Positions 45,331-54,100 of a stretch of 64,000 bases of DNA are shown in pieces (the stretch's first letter is position 1; the number at the start of each line of letters is the position of its first letter). Source of the DNA: Polynucleobacter difficilis. GTDB lineage: Bacteria > Pseudomonadota > Gammaproteobacteria > Burkholderiales > Burkholderiaceae. The notes under the pieces were generated by a model, which worked only from the letters and a program-made list of their open reading frames with translations, did no database searches and was not told the origin of the DNA. A program made the position numbers and the translations under genes. The stretch spans positions 806,001 through 870,000 of the forward strand of contig NZ_CP023276.1 in the NCBI RefSeq assembly GCF_003065365.1, written 5' to 3'.

Positions 45331-45425
45331 GGAGACGTGGCCGAGCTGGTCGAAGGCACTCCCCTGCTAAGGGAGCATCGGGGCTAAAACTCTGATCGGA
45401 GGTTCGAATCCTCTCGTCTCCGCCA
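45331..45425 (+). tRNA. tRNA-Ser(GCT), island attachment target
   Basis: 95-nt class II tRNA with a long variable arm and encoded CCA. The acceptor stem is GGAGACG/CGTCTCC. Anticodon stem CTCCC/GGGAG and loop CTGCTAA give anticodon GCT (serine). The gene stays intact: the island's attL restores the same 3' end. Confidence 0.97.
45412..45425 (+). repeat. attL core (14 bp)
   Basis: TCTCGTCTCCGCCA, covering the 3' half of the tRNA-Ser acceptor stem and CCA. An identical copy is at 60515-60528; upstream of both cores TTCGA is also shared in register. Confidence 0.9.
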
Positions 45426-45471
45426 ATAAATTTGGCAACCTACCTGCTTTTTGCCATATACAACAATGACT

Positions 45472-45498
45472 TAGCCCCTTAACCGGGGCTATTTTTTT
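45472..45498 (+). terminator. Terminator just inside the left end
   Basis: Stem TAGCCCC/GGGGCTA with a 6-nt loop followed by an uninterrupted T-run of seven. It ends transcription from tRNA-Ser and shields the island. A similar hairpin follows attR and was probably the original tRNA terminator. Confidence 0.8.
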
Positions 45499-45514
45499 AT
45501 CTAATATTTCTCTG

Positions 45515-45532
45515 GTACCCGCACCGGTACCC
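45515..45532 (+). repeat. Paired GTACCC repeats at left end (putative integrase arm sites)
   Basis: GTACCC at 45515-45520 and 45527-45532, exactly 12 bp apart start to start. The same pair with the same 12-bp phasing occurs near the right end. The second unit reads GTACCCGTTTATT, nearly matching a right-end unit at 60443. Candidate arm-type binding sites. Confidence 0.5.
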
Positions 45533-45534
45533 GT

Positions 45535-45807
45535 TTATTCTTCAAAGCGTTCCCTGACCAATGGAATGTTATCCAGCTTATCTTTAGGTGGTGGGGTAGA
45601 TGTAGTGCGGTGTCTTTGTTCGTCTTCTGACGCCGCCTCAAACTCTCTGACGCGCTGCAGCTCCAGTTCTTTAGTCTCGGCTAGCTTTGATGCTGGAATG
45701 ACCTTGCCGTCCTTAATGAGGCGCTCCAGGTGGAATTGCTTAAAGGTTTGAGTCTTAACCTTGCCAGAATATTTAGCGGTGCTGTTATCTGAGCTGTCGA
45801 AGTCCAT
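45535..45807 (-). CDS. Hypothetical protein, island left end
   Basis: 90-residue hydrophilic protein, rich in charged residues, with a predicted helical middle (SKLAETKELELQRVREFEAA) and a Pro/Lys-rich C-terminus. No recognised domain, signal peptide or membrane segment. It lies 110 bp from attL on the minus strand, so it points toward the tRNA. No strong ribosome-binding site before ATG 45807. Its place next to an attachment site suggests a recombination-directionality or regulatory role, but that is inference only. Confidence 0.5.
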   Translation of the reverse strand: MDFDSSDNSTAKYSGKVKTQTFKQFHLERLIKDGKVIPASKLAETKELELQRVREFEAASEDEQRHRTTSTPPPKDKLDNIPLVRERFEE

Positions 45808-45865
45808 GCAATTACTCTAACAAAATTTTAGCGGGGTACCCCGTCATCAATTTTCTGAAAGCCGA

Positions 45866-45888
45866 CCCCCACCCACCCGGCACCCCCC
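45866..45888 (-). other. Potential G-quadruplex motif
   Basis: On the minus strand G6-N4-G3-N1-G3-N1-G5, meeting the G3+N1-7 pattern. It lies in the 208-bp region between divergent island genes; a GGGGTACCCC palindrome is at 45833-45842. No coding potential is seen in this region. Confidence 0.5.
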
Positions 45889-46015
45889 ATTTTTGAAAAA
45901 GGGTCCCTCGCTTTACCCATACACATTGATCTGCTCAAACGATTTCAATTTTTCTAGTTTTTGTCAAAACTTATACATGTGATCACAGCGGTAAGGTGCA
46001 TGGAAGTAATGTATT

Positions 46016-46342
46016 GTGCTATCAATGACCAGGATTTCTTCCTACGATATTTATCAATGCCCCGACTGTAATCGTGAGCATATCTTGCCGAACTACGCCT
46101 CTATAAGTGTGACGCCTGCCGTTGATGCATTTGTGTCAACCGAAGATTTAAGGATTTGTTTTTGTTGTGGGTCTGTAAAGCTGTTTTCGGCATTTGTGTA
46201 TGTCGGCAGTAAGCAAAAGCCAAGACCTAGTTACACGCCGCCTTATGTGAAATTTATTAAGCTGTTATTTGGCGTGAAGCAGCCTGAGATTGAGCTGCAT
46301 CCAACTCGTATATACCCCTATTTAAATCAAACAAGCCGCTAA
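46016..46342 (+). CDS. Small putative zinc-ribbon protein
   Basis: 108 residues with two Cys pairs, CPDC (IYQCPDCNREHILP) and CFCC (RICFCCGSVKLF), the pattern of a treble-clef or zinc ribbon. The rest is a basic, Pro-containing C-terminus. The start is GTG 46016 with GGAAG 9 nt upstream, or ATG 46025. No family recognised. It lies between the integration end and the cation transporter. Could bind metal structurally or nucleic acid; it is not obviously part of the efflux system. Confidence 0.55.
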   Translation: MLSMTRISSYDIYQCPDCNREHILPNYASISVTPAVDAFVSTEDLRICFCCGSVKLFSAFVYVGSKQKPRPSYTPPYVKFIKLLFGVKQPEIELHPTRIYPYLNQTSR

Positions 46343-46435
46343 CCCGCTCTAATTCAAAAGGGCGCCAATGTCCCAAATCGGCCAATAGCGGTCTATCCTC
46401 ATGATCCTCAAAAATTACGCTACATTACTGATTTA

Positions 46436-47263
46436 ATGTCAAATCATCTTAATCCCTCAATCTCTAAAACCATATTCATCGTGCCTGCTATGGATTGTCC
46501 ATCGGAAGAGCAGATGATCCGCATGGCATTGGGCTCATTATCAATACACACGATGGATTTTGATATTCCCAATCGAAAATTAATCATTTGTCATAGCGAA
46601 GAGCCTAATGTGGTTCTCGATAAATTAGTTCCCTTAGGTTTTGGGGCAAAGATTGAAAGCAGCCAAGTATTAGAAGACTTTGAAATTAAGCCAATTCAAT
46701 TGGATGCCGCCAAAGATGCTCAAGAGCGAAAAGTCTTAATTTGGCTCTTGGCATTAAACGGATTGATGTTCTTTGTTGAGATTATTGCGGGCTGGATTGC
46801 CCAATCGGCAGGGCTTATTGCTGATGCTTTGGATATGTTTGCCGATGCCGCAGTCTATGTGGTGGCTTTATATGCCGTTGGTAAAGCCGCACAGCACAAG
46901 CTCAAAGCCGCTAAATTAGCTGGTGTGGTTGAATTACTTTTAACTGCTCTTGCTTTTTGGCGTACGGGTTATCAAATTTACATTGGGACAATGCCTGAAC
47001 CCAATGCCATGATTTGGATTTCGCTACTTGCTTTGACGGTTAATGTCACCTGCCTATGTCTAATATCTAAACGCAAGAATGATGGCGTTCATATGCGAGC
47101 CAGTTATATCTTCTCCGCCAATGATGTTTTGGCAAATCTAGGAGTTATTGTTGCTGGTGTATTGGTGGTTTGGCTCAATAGCCCCTATCCAGATTGGGTC
47201 ATTGGACTAGTTATCGGATTCTTAGTATTAAGCGGTGCTATTCGTATACTGCGTTTGAAGTAA
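46436..47263 (+). CDS. HMA-CDF fusion cation transporter
   Basis: 275 residues. An N-terminal heavy-metal-associated-like domain (~10-75) has a single-Cys variant of the metal loop, AMDCPSEE (Cys21). It is joined to a cation diffusion facilitator membrane domain (~100-272) with six hydrophobic segments. The usual HxxxD pair in helix 2 is Asp133/Asp137 (DALDMFAD), and in helix 5 the His is replaced by Phe226 with Asp230 kept (FSANDVLAN). There is no cytoplasmic CDF C-terminal domain. Such proteins occur in metal-resistance islands and are annotated as cation transporters. Cotranscribed with ynfA 18 bp downstream. Confidence 0.85.
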   Translation: MSNHLNPSISKTIFIVPAMDCPSEEQMIRMALGSLSIHTMDFDIPNRKLIICHSEEPNVVLDKLVPLGFGAKIESSQVLEDFEIKPIQLDAAKDAQERKVLIWLLALNGLMFFVEIIAGWIAQSAGLIADALDMFADAAVYVVALYAVGKAAQHKLKAAKLAGVVELLLTALAFWRTGYQIYIGTMPEPNAMIWISLLALTVNVTCLCLISKRKNDGVHMRASYIFSANDVLANLGVIVAGVLVVWLNSPYPDWVIGLVIGFLVLSGAIRILRLK

Positions 47264-47280
47264 AGCTAAAAGAGGGTAAT

Positions 47281-47616
47281 TTGGAATTTATAAAACTCAC
47301 AGGACTATTTGCTATTACGGCTGTAGCCGAGATTATTGGTTGTTATCTTCCATGGCTTGTATTGAGACAAGATAAGCCTGCTTGGTTGTTTTTGCCAGCG
47401 ATAGTATCTCTACTATTATTTGCGTGGTTGATAACCCTTCACCCTACCGCCGCAGGTAGAACTTATGCGGCGTATGGCGGTATGTATATTGTCGTTGCTC
47501 TGATATGGCTTAGACTGGTTGAAGGAATTGAACTGACAAGGTGGGATGTAGTTGGGGCAATAGTCGCCTTAATTGGTATGGCAATTATCGCTTTTCAACC
47601 ATTTAGTAGGACCTAG
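47281..47616 (+). CDS. YnfA family membrane protein
   Basis: 111-residue protein with four hydrophobic helices, matching the YnfA/UPF0060 family in length and motifs: AITAVAEIIGCYLPWLVLR, HPTAAGRTYAAYGGMYI and WDVVGAIVALIGMAIIAF. TTG 47281 preceded by AGAGGG is taken as the start; a longer frame upstream overlaps the transporter and lacks family sequence. YnfA resembles small multidrug-resistance transporters; it often travels with CDF genes in metal-resistance islands. Substrate unknown. Confidence 0.88.
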   Translation: MEFIKLTGLFAITAVAEIIGCYLPWLVLRQDKPAWLFLPAIVSLLLFAWLITLHPTAAGRTYAAYGGMYIVVALIWLRLVEGIELTRWDVVGAIVALIGMAIIAFQPFSRT

Positions 47617-47831
47617 TGGCATGTTGTTTAAAACCACAGTCTGGATACAGAGTCGGGCATCTTAAGCTTTGATCGATTCTGCCTAGGGACATCAAGAAAC
47701 ACTAAAATCGTCCTGCGTAGGTGTTTTACTGGTATGAGCTGTCGGTAACATCTTTATCCAAAGCTAATCCATTAAGCGTTTGTGAGAAAGCTCATAATGC
47801 AAAATACTAAGAAATATGCTGTAATTAGCCA

Positions 47832-48167
47832 ATGAGAAAAATCCTGATAATTCTGGCCCTGCTAGCTTTATCGATACAAACCTCCTATGCTACGGTTTCT
47901 GCTTACTGCCAAGAAGAGCGGGCAGCAGCTTCCCATGTTTCTCATCACGAGCATGAGGAACCAGCCAATATTGCCTCAGCTAGCGATTCTACAAGCTACG
48001 ATTCTGATTGTGGAGTCTGTCATTTGGCGCATTCTCCAGCATTGCATTCCACTTTTACCATTTCAATTGCCACTACCATCTTTCATTATGAAGATGCTCG
48101 AGTGGAGTTTTTAGTCAATATTTCTCCTCCCCCTCCTGAAAAACCCAATTGGTTCGCTCTCGCCTAA
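47832..48167 (+). CDS. CzcI-like periplasmic metal-resistance protein
   Basis: 111 residues: signal peptide (MRKILIILALLALSIQTSYA), then a His/Glu-rich segment (HVSHHEHEEP) and a CxxCH-type motif DCGVCHLAHSPA. Size, layout and position directly before an RND efflux operon match CzcI of Cupriavidus czc clusters, thought to modulate efflux gene expression. The sequence is only generally similar. A 215-bp gap upstream (47617-47831) likely holds the promoter; there an ATGAGCT/AGCTCAT inverted pair (47734, 47789) is the only notable element. Two alternative hairpins overlap its stop codon. Confidence 0.7.
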   Translation: MRKILIILALLALSIQTSYATVSAYCQEERAAASHVSHHEHEEPANIASASDSTSYDSDCGVCHLAHSPALHSTFTISIATTIFHYEDARVEFLVNISPPPPEKPNWFALA

Positions 48168-48208
48168 GTTAGCGAGAGCTTTAACCTAATTCTTCTCCTC
48201 TCGCTAAC
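48156..48208 (+). promoter_or_regulatory. Two mutually exclusive hairpins before the RND operon
   Basis: Hairpin A pairs GCTCTCGC (48156-48163) with GCGAGAGC (48172-48179) over the CzcI stop codon. Hairpin B pairs GTTAGCGAGAG (48168-48178) with CTCTCGCTAAC (48198-48208), a perfect 11-bp stem followed by TCTGTTTT. Both use the same central segment, so only one can form. This is attenuator-like: B is the terminator-like form, A the competitor. Confidence 0.5.
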
Positions 48209-48237
48209 TCTGTTTTGAACAAACAAATGGAGTTTTT

Positions 48238-49521
48238 ATGTTGCGAGAGTATTCGGGCGTAGTTCGTCGCTGCGTCATTCAATTTACTGGATTGGTTTTT
48301 ATATTGGGATCGCCAATTGCGCTGGCTAATGGCGAGCGCAAAGCTGAGTCGGCCTTAAAGTCCTTCTATGAATCTTCATGGGAGCGCCAACCTGACTACA
48401 AGTCCTATCAGTATCGAGTAGAGGCCGCGCTTGCTAAGCAAAAAATTGCTAGCAGCCTTTTGGTAAGCCCCGCTTCGGTTGAGGTGTCGCAAAAGACCGA
48501 TAGAACTAACACCAATCAAGGCGCTAGTGAAACCATACTAGGTCTAGATATCCCCCTATGGTTATGGAATGAGCGGTCAAGCTCAATTAATTTAGCGGAT
48601 GCTGAATATAAAAAGCTTTTGTCTCAATACTATCTATCCCAATTGAGAATTGCAGCTGAAGTAAGGGATGCCTATTGGAGTTACCAGAAATCAAAAATTG
48701 AGTCTGATTTAGCGCTACGCAGAAATGAGAATGCAAAGAGCTTGGCTCTTGATGTTGAAAAGAGATTTAAGGCTGGAGACTTATCTCGCGCAGATCTTCA
48801 TCAGGCCAATGGCGCCCTCGCATCATCAGAAGCTTTTTTGGTCGAAGCACAAGCCAATGTCATTAATGCTGAGCAAAGGGTGCGTTCTTTATTGGGAAGT
48901 GAGTATCTCAAGAAAATCCAATTCGGTGACATTGCTAAAAATATTGAACCGTTACCTAAGGTTCCTGAAAACCTGTCAGGACTAGATTCTAGTTTGCCAA
49001 TCGTTGCAGCACTTGTAGATCAGTTAGAGGTTGCCAAAAAAGCAGTTGACTTAGCAAAGTCTCAAACTCGGGCATCCCCACAATTGCAAATATGGACTAC
49101 TAAGGGCCGTGAAGTCTATGGCGTTCCCTATCAGCAATCAGTTGCTGTTGGGTTAAGAATTCCTTTTGGTTCTGATGCTCGCAATACTAATAGATTGGCC
49201 AGTGCTACAGCTGAGATGGTCGATTCAGAGGTTCGATTGTCCTATGAGCGAGAGTCTGCATTAAGTAATGTGGAATCAAATGTGGCTTTAGTGAAGTCGG
49301 CAAAAATGAAGCTTGGCGCTGCAGATAAGAGGTCTAACTTAGCCAATGAAACACGTCAATTTTTTGACAAATCATTTCGCTTTGGTGAAACCGATTTGCC
49401 CACAAGACTACGTATAGAGCTAGAAGCAGTGGATGCAAATAGACAGGCTGCGATTGCAAAAATCAATTACGCAGTTTCAGTTTCAAATTTACGACAGGCC
49501 CTTGGCCTGTTACCAGAGTAA
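48238..49521 (+). CDS. TolC-family outer-membrane factor (CzcC-like)
   Basis: 427-residue outer-membrane channel subunit of a heavy-metal RND efflux system. It has an N-terminal signal sequence (hydrophobic stretch around residues 12-30 ending near ALANG), long amphipathic helices, and two OEP repeats, including SYQKSKIESDLALRRNENAK and the second with LSYERESALSNVESNV. No lipobox Cys is seen. TGGAG lies upstream of ATG 48238. It forms the outer part of the channel with the adaptor and pump encoded downstream. Confidence 0.87.
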   Translation: MLREYSGVVRRCVIQFTGLVFILGSPIALANGERKAESALKSFYESSWERQPDYKSYQYRVEAALAKQKIASSLLVSPASVEVSQKTDRTNTNQGASETILGLDIPLWLWNERSSSINLADAEYKKLLSQYYLSQLRIAAEVRDAYWSYQKSKIESDLALRRNENAKSLALDVEKRFKAGDLSRADLHQANGALASSEAFLVEAQANVINAEQRVRSLLGSEYLKKIQFGDIAKNIEPLPKVPENLSGLDSSLPIVAALVDQLEVAKKAVDLAKSQTRASPQLQIWTTKGREVYGVPYQQSVAVGLRIPFGSDARNTNRLASATAEMVDSEVRLSYERESALSNVESNVALVKSAKMKLGAADKRSNLANETRQFFDKSFRFGETDLPTRLRIELEAVDANRQAAIAKINYAVSVSNLRQALGLLPE

Positions 49522-49534
49522 GGTCACTTTAACT

Positions 49535-50107
49535 ATGAATTTATTGAACAAATATAGTCAGTTGGCGTCAAAACTATTAATTGCGCTATCTCTGACAATC
49601 GCATCGGCAGCTTATGCAGGGCCTGGTCATGGGGAGGAAAAACCCACCACTGCACAAACTCAATCATTACCTCGCTTTTATGCTGAATCTGATCTCTATG
49701 AGGCGGTAGGAGTGATCAATGGTAAGGAAATCACGCTCTACCTAGATCGCTACTCCTCCAATGAATTGGTCAAAGGAGCTAAGGTTGAAATTGAGCTTGA
49801 GGGCTCTAAAATTAGTTCAGAGCCTCATGGCGATGGAGAGTATCTCTTTCGCCTAAAAAATAAAATTAAAGATCAGCCTACTGCGATCACTATCACGATT
49901 AATGATGATGATGTTACCGACATACTAGCAGCCACTATCGATCTAAGTTCCTTTGAGCGCTCCTCATTGATCACTTGGAAATCAGCAATAAAAATCTTGC
50001 TTTATTTCAGCCTCTTGATGGCAATTGCCTATTTTTCCTATCGCAAGAAAGAGGTGTTGATGACGCATACAAAAAAATTAATTAAACAAATCAAGGAGCG
50101 GGTATGA
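49535..50107 (+). CDS. Periplasmic/membrane accessory protein of the efflux operon
   Basis: 190 residues. A signal peptide (LLIALSLTIASAAYA) is followed by GPGHGEEK, then a beta-rich periplasmic domain (~40-145) and one C-terminal transmembrane helix (~152-170, AIKILLYFSLLMAIAYFSYR) with a basic cytoplasmic tail. ATG 49535 is chosen; the frame opens 102 bp earlier inside the outer-membrane gene without family sequence. Similar proteins lie between CzcC- and CzcB-like genes in betaproteobacteria, but the role is unknown. The stop overlaps the adaptor start (ATGA). Confidence 0.75.
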   Translation: MNLLNKYSQLASKLLIALSLTIASAAYAGPGHGEEKPTTAQTQSLPRFYAESDLYEAVGVINGKEITLYLDRYSSNELVKGAKVEIELEGSKISSEPHGDGEYLFRLKNKIKDQPTAITITINDDDVTDILAATIDLSSFERSSLITWKSAIKILLYFSLLMAIAYFSYRKKEVLMTHTKKLIKQIKERV

Positions 50108-51144
50108 ATCGCAAACAAAGAGATTTTGTATTTCGCCCCTTTATTCTTATTGGTTTATCTGTGGCGCTATTTGCTTTTAAGGTTCATGCTGGGCCGGGTC
50201 ATGGCGAGTCGGAAGCATCTCAAGTGCAAGGCGACGCCCCGAAAAGACAGTCGGACGGCAGTCTTTTTATTCCCAAGCCTGCGCAACGCCAGTTACACGT
50301 GATGACAACTCCCGGCCAGTTCGGGGAATATGCCAAAACCTATGATTTAGCTGGAAAAGTCATCATGGATCCTAACTTTGGCGGTAAGGTGCAGGCGATT
50401 GTTGCTGGCCGTATTACGCCGGGACCAGCTGGTTTTCCATTGCCCGGACAGAAAGTGAGTAAAGGCGATATCTTGGCGTATGTAACGCCAGAGGCTGGCC
50501 CAGGAAAATCAAGATCACTTGCGGAAAGTCGACTAAAGCGTTTGCGAGATCTGAGCGATACAGTTCCTCGTAAGACTATTGAAGAGGCAGAAGCCGCGGT
50601 TGCTAATGAAGAATTAAGAGCCCCAGTCAGCGGAATTATTTCTACTACGGGTGTCGTATCTGGCCAAGTAGTTCAAGCAAGAGATTTAATCTTTGAGGTC
50701 GTTAATCCATCTAAGCTATTAATAGAAGCGCTTGCCTACGACTCAAATCTGAGTAAGAACATCGCTGATGGCAAAGTGGATGTCAATGGCAAAGTGATTG
50801 AGCTCAAGTATCTTGGTGGTGGACAGGCTCTCAGAGAGCAAGCTTTACCTCTTACTTTTTCTGCTAAATCGGACGATCTCCAATTTTTACCGATAGGCCA
50901 ACCCATTCGAGTATTCGTAAATACCGATAGCAAGGTCACTGGAGTTAAGGCGCCTTCAAAATCATTAGTCAAAAGTAGCTCGAACCAAACAATTGTCTGG
51001 ATTAAAAAGTCCCCAGAACTATTTGAGCCCAGAACAGTTGTATATGAGCCTTTAGATGGTCAGAGCATTGTTATTACTAGCGGTATTAAAGATGGTGAAC
51101 GAGTCATTACTGATGGGGCATCACTCATCAATCAAATTCGTTAA
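50104..51144 (+). CDS. RND efflux periplasmic adaptor (CzcB-like)
   Basis: 346-residue HlyD/MFP-type adaptor linking the inner-membrane pump to the outer-membrane factor. A signal peptide is followed by AGPGHGESEAS. The barrel-sandwich motifs VSKGDILAYVTPEAGPG and APVSGIISTTGVVSGQVV come next, then beta-barrel and membrane-proximal domains (ITSGIKDGERVITDGA). The helical hairpin is short (residues ~135-165). It is coupled by ATGA overlap to the gene before. The pump gene follows 10 bp later. Confidence 0.9.
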   Translation: MNRKQRDFVFRPFILIGLSVALFAFKVHAGPGHGESEASQVQGDAPKRQSDGSLFIPKPAQRQLHVMTTPGQFGEYAKTYDLAGKVIMDPNFGGKVQAIVAGRITPGPAGFPLPGQKVSKGDILAYVTPEAGPGKSRSLAESRLKRLRDLSDTVPRKTIEEAEAAVANEELRAPVSGIISTTGVVSGQVVQARDLIFEVVNPSKLLIEALAYDSNLSKNIADGKVDVNGKVIELKYLGGGQALREQALPLTFSAKSDDLQFLPIGQPIRVFVNTDSKVTGVKAPSKSLVKSSSNQTIVWIKKSPELFEPRTVVYEPLDGQSIVITSGIKDGERVITDGASLINQIR

Positions 51145-51154
51145 GGACTAAGAC

Positions 51155-54100
51155 ATGTTTACTTGGTTATTAGATTTCAGCTTAAAAAATCGCATGATAG
51201 TGATTTTGCTCAGTGCTATATCTATGGTCTATGGTGCGTACACCTTAAGCAAGATGCCTGTGGATGTCTTTCCCGATCTGAATAAGCCTACTGTCACCAT
51301 CATGACTGAGGCTGGCGGAATGGCTTCAGAAGAAGTTGAACAACTCATTACATTCCCACTCGAAACGGCCATGAATGGTTTACCAGGAGTAGAAGCCATT
51401 CGCTCAGTATCTAGCGCCGGCCTCTCTTTTATATACGTTACTTTTGACTGGTCTGTAGACATCTATCGCGCTAGGCAAATGGTTTCAGAAAGACTCTCAT
51501 CTATGGACGGAGCAATTCCGGATGGCATTGTTTCGCGTATGGGGCCCATTAGTTCGATCATGGGTGAGGTTATGCAAATTGCCATTCCGATTGATGAATC
51601 TAAGATTTCATCCATGCAGGTTCGCGAGTATGCTGATTGGGTTTTGCGACCCAGATTGATGGCTATCCCCGGGGTAGCGCAAGTCATTCCTATTGGCGGG
51701 CAAGTTAGGCAGTTTCAAGTACAACCTAATACTCGTCGTATGGCGGAGCTAGGCCTTAGCATATTGCAGATTGAAGATGCATTGCGGGGCTACTCTGCAA
51801 ATACGTCTGGTGGATTTCTTGAGTCTAATAATCGTGAGTATCTCATTCGTCATATAGGGCGAACTTCTAGCCTTGAAGATTTAAAGAACATTGCCGTATC
51901 GAACCGCAATGGACAAACAATACTTTTAAGACAAGTTGCAGATATTACTTTTGCACCAGCAGTTAAGCGAGGTGATGCCGGTTATGAAGGTGGGCCAGCA
52001 GTCATTCTAGGTGTACAAAAACAACCTTCAGCAGATACGGTAGTGCTAACAAAAAAGATTGAATCAGCTATTGCAGAATTAAAGCAGGGCTTGCCAACTG
52101 GCATGGAAGCTCCAAAAGTAACATTTAGGCAGGCGAGCTTTATTGATGCATCCATTAGCACTTTAGAGGGTAAGCTCATCGGCGCATCAATCTTTGTTGC
52201 TGTAGTGCTGTATTTCTTTTTAGGAACAATTCGCCCGGTCCTCATCTCATTAACAGCAATTCCAGTTTCAATTCTCTTAACTGCCCTGGTTTTTAAGTAC
52301 TTTGGTTTATCAATTAATACGATGACCTTAGGAGGCCTAGCCATTGCAATCGGCGGCCTAGTTGATGATGCAGTAGTTGATGTGGAAAACGTGATTCGTC
52401 GCCTTAGAGCAAATCTAGATAAAGCATCTTTAGATCAATTAAGTCCACTAGCGATTGTGAGAGCCGCCTCGCTTGAGGTAAGGACCGGCATTATCTACGC
52501 TACAGCCATCATCGTTTTGGTATTCATCCCATTATTTGCATTACCAGGTATAGAGGGGCGACTATTTGTGCCTTTGGGTATTGCATTTATAGTCTCTACT
52601 CTTGCATCACTTTTAGTTTCAGTGACTATCACACCAGTACTCTGCTTTTATCTGCTGCCCTCAATGCAGTCCCTGAGGGATCACGATACAAAGATTGTCA
52701 CTTGGCTTAAAAGCCATTATGAGTTTCAGTTATCAAGGTTGTTAGCGGCGCCTAAAAAGCCTCTGATGTATGCTTTTGCATCCGTCATCGTAGCTGCTGC
52801 CAGTGTTCCCTTTATGGCGAGCTCATTTTTACCGCCCTTTAACGAAGGGACTTTACTGATCGGGCTGCGTTTAAATCCTGGTGTCTCACTCTCTGAATCG
52901 GCAGGCCTAGCCAGCCAAGCAGAAAAGTTAGTCAGGCAGGTTCCTGAAGTGACTTATGTTGGACGCAGGAGTGGCCGCGCAGAATTGGATGAGCATGCAG
53001 AAGGTGTACATGTGAGTGAGTTAGATGTTGGTTTAAAGCCTGCGGGTGATTTAGATCGCTCCATGGCTGAGATACAGGCAGATATTAGGTCAAGATTAGT
53101 TAACTTACCCGCTGCAATTGCGATCGGTCAGCCAATCTCACATCGAATAGATCACATGCTTTCCGGGGTTCGGTCGCAAATTGCGATTAAGATTTTTGGC
53201 GATGATTTAGACGTGCTGCGTAGCCAAGCCGATCTTTTGAGATCCAAATTAGCGGGCATTGAAGGCTTAGTTGATCTAGAAATAGAAAAGCAGGTTTTAG
53301 CACCACAAATTAAGGTGCGAATTGATTACGATAAAGCAGCGCAATACGGAGTTTCAACTTCTCAGATTATGGCCACCTTGCAGGGCATGGTTGAAGGGGA
53401 GAGACTCTCGCAAATTATTGAGGGTAATCGACGGTTTGCCTTAGTGATCAAGTTACCAGACTCAGCAAGAAATTTAGAAGGTCTTGCTGATATCTTGATT
53501 GATACGCCAAATGGAAAAATTCCACTCTCAAAAATTGCTAGTATTGAGGATGGGGATGGCCCAAATCAAATTAGCAGAGACGGCGGTAAGCGAAGAATTA
53601 TCTTATCGGCTAATGCCTCCAAGCGTGCCCTGTCGGATATCGTGGCTGACATTAGAGCTGTTATTTCTAATCAGACCCTTCCAGAGGGATACTTCATTAC
53701 TTTAGATGGTCAATTTAAAGCGCAAGAAGAGGCATCTAAAGTAATTGGCTTGCTATCAATTGGCTCATTTCTCTTGATGTTTGCGGTTTTAAATAATCGC
53801 TATAAGTCCATACGCTTATCTTTAATGATTATGTCTAACATTCCATTGGCTATGGTCGGAGCAGTGATTGGTTTGTGGATTTCAGGACAGCCACTCTCGA
53901 TTGCTGCACTAATAGGATTTATCACGCTAGCAGGAATATCTGTGCGTAACGGAATCTTAAAAATTAGCCATTACCTAAATTTGATGCAGTCAGAAGGTGA
54001 ATCGTTTAGTCTGGCAATGATTATTCGCGGATCAATTGAGCGCTTAAGTCCTGTACTAATGACAGCTTTGGTCACAGCTTTTGCCTTGGCACCATTGTTA

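Noticed and set aside
45456..45468. TATACAACAATG shared with the region near 58598, as a possible extra recombination or regulator site
   Set aside because: Only two copies, not placed symmetrically to the att cores; chance cannot be excluded.
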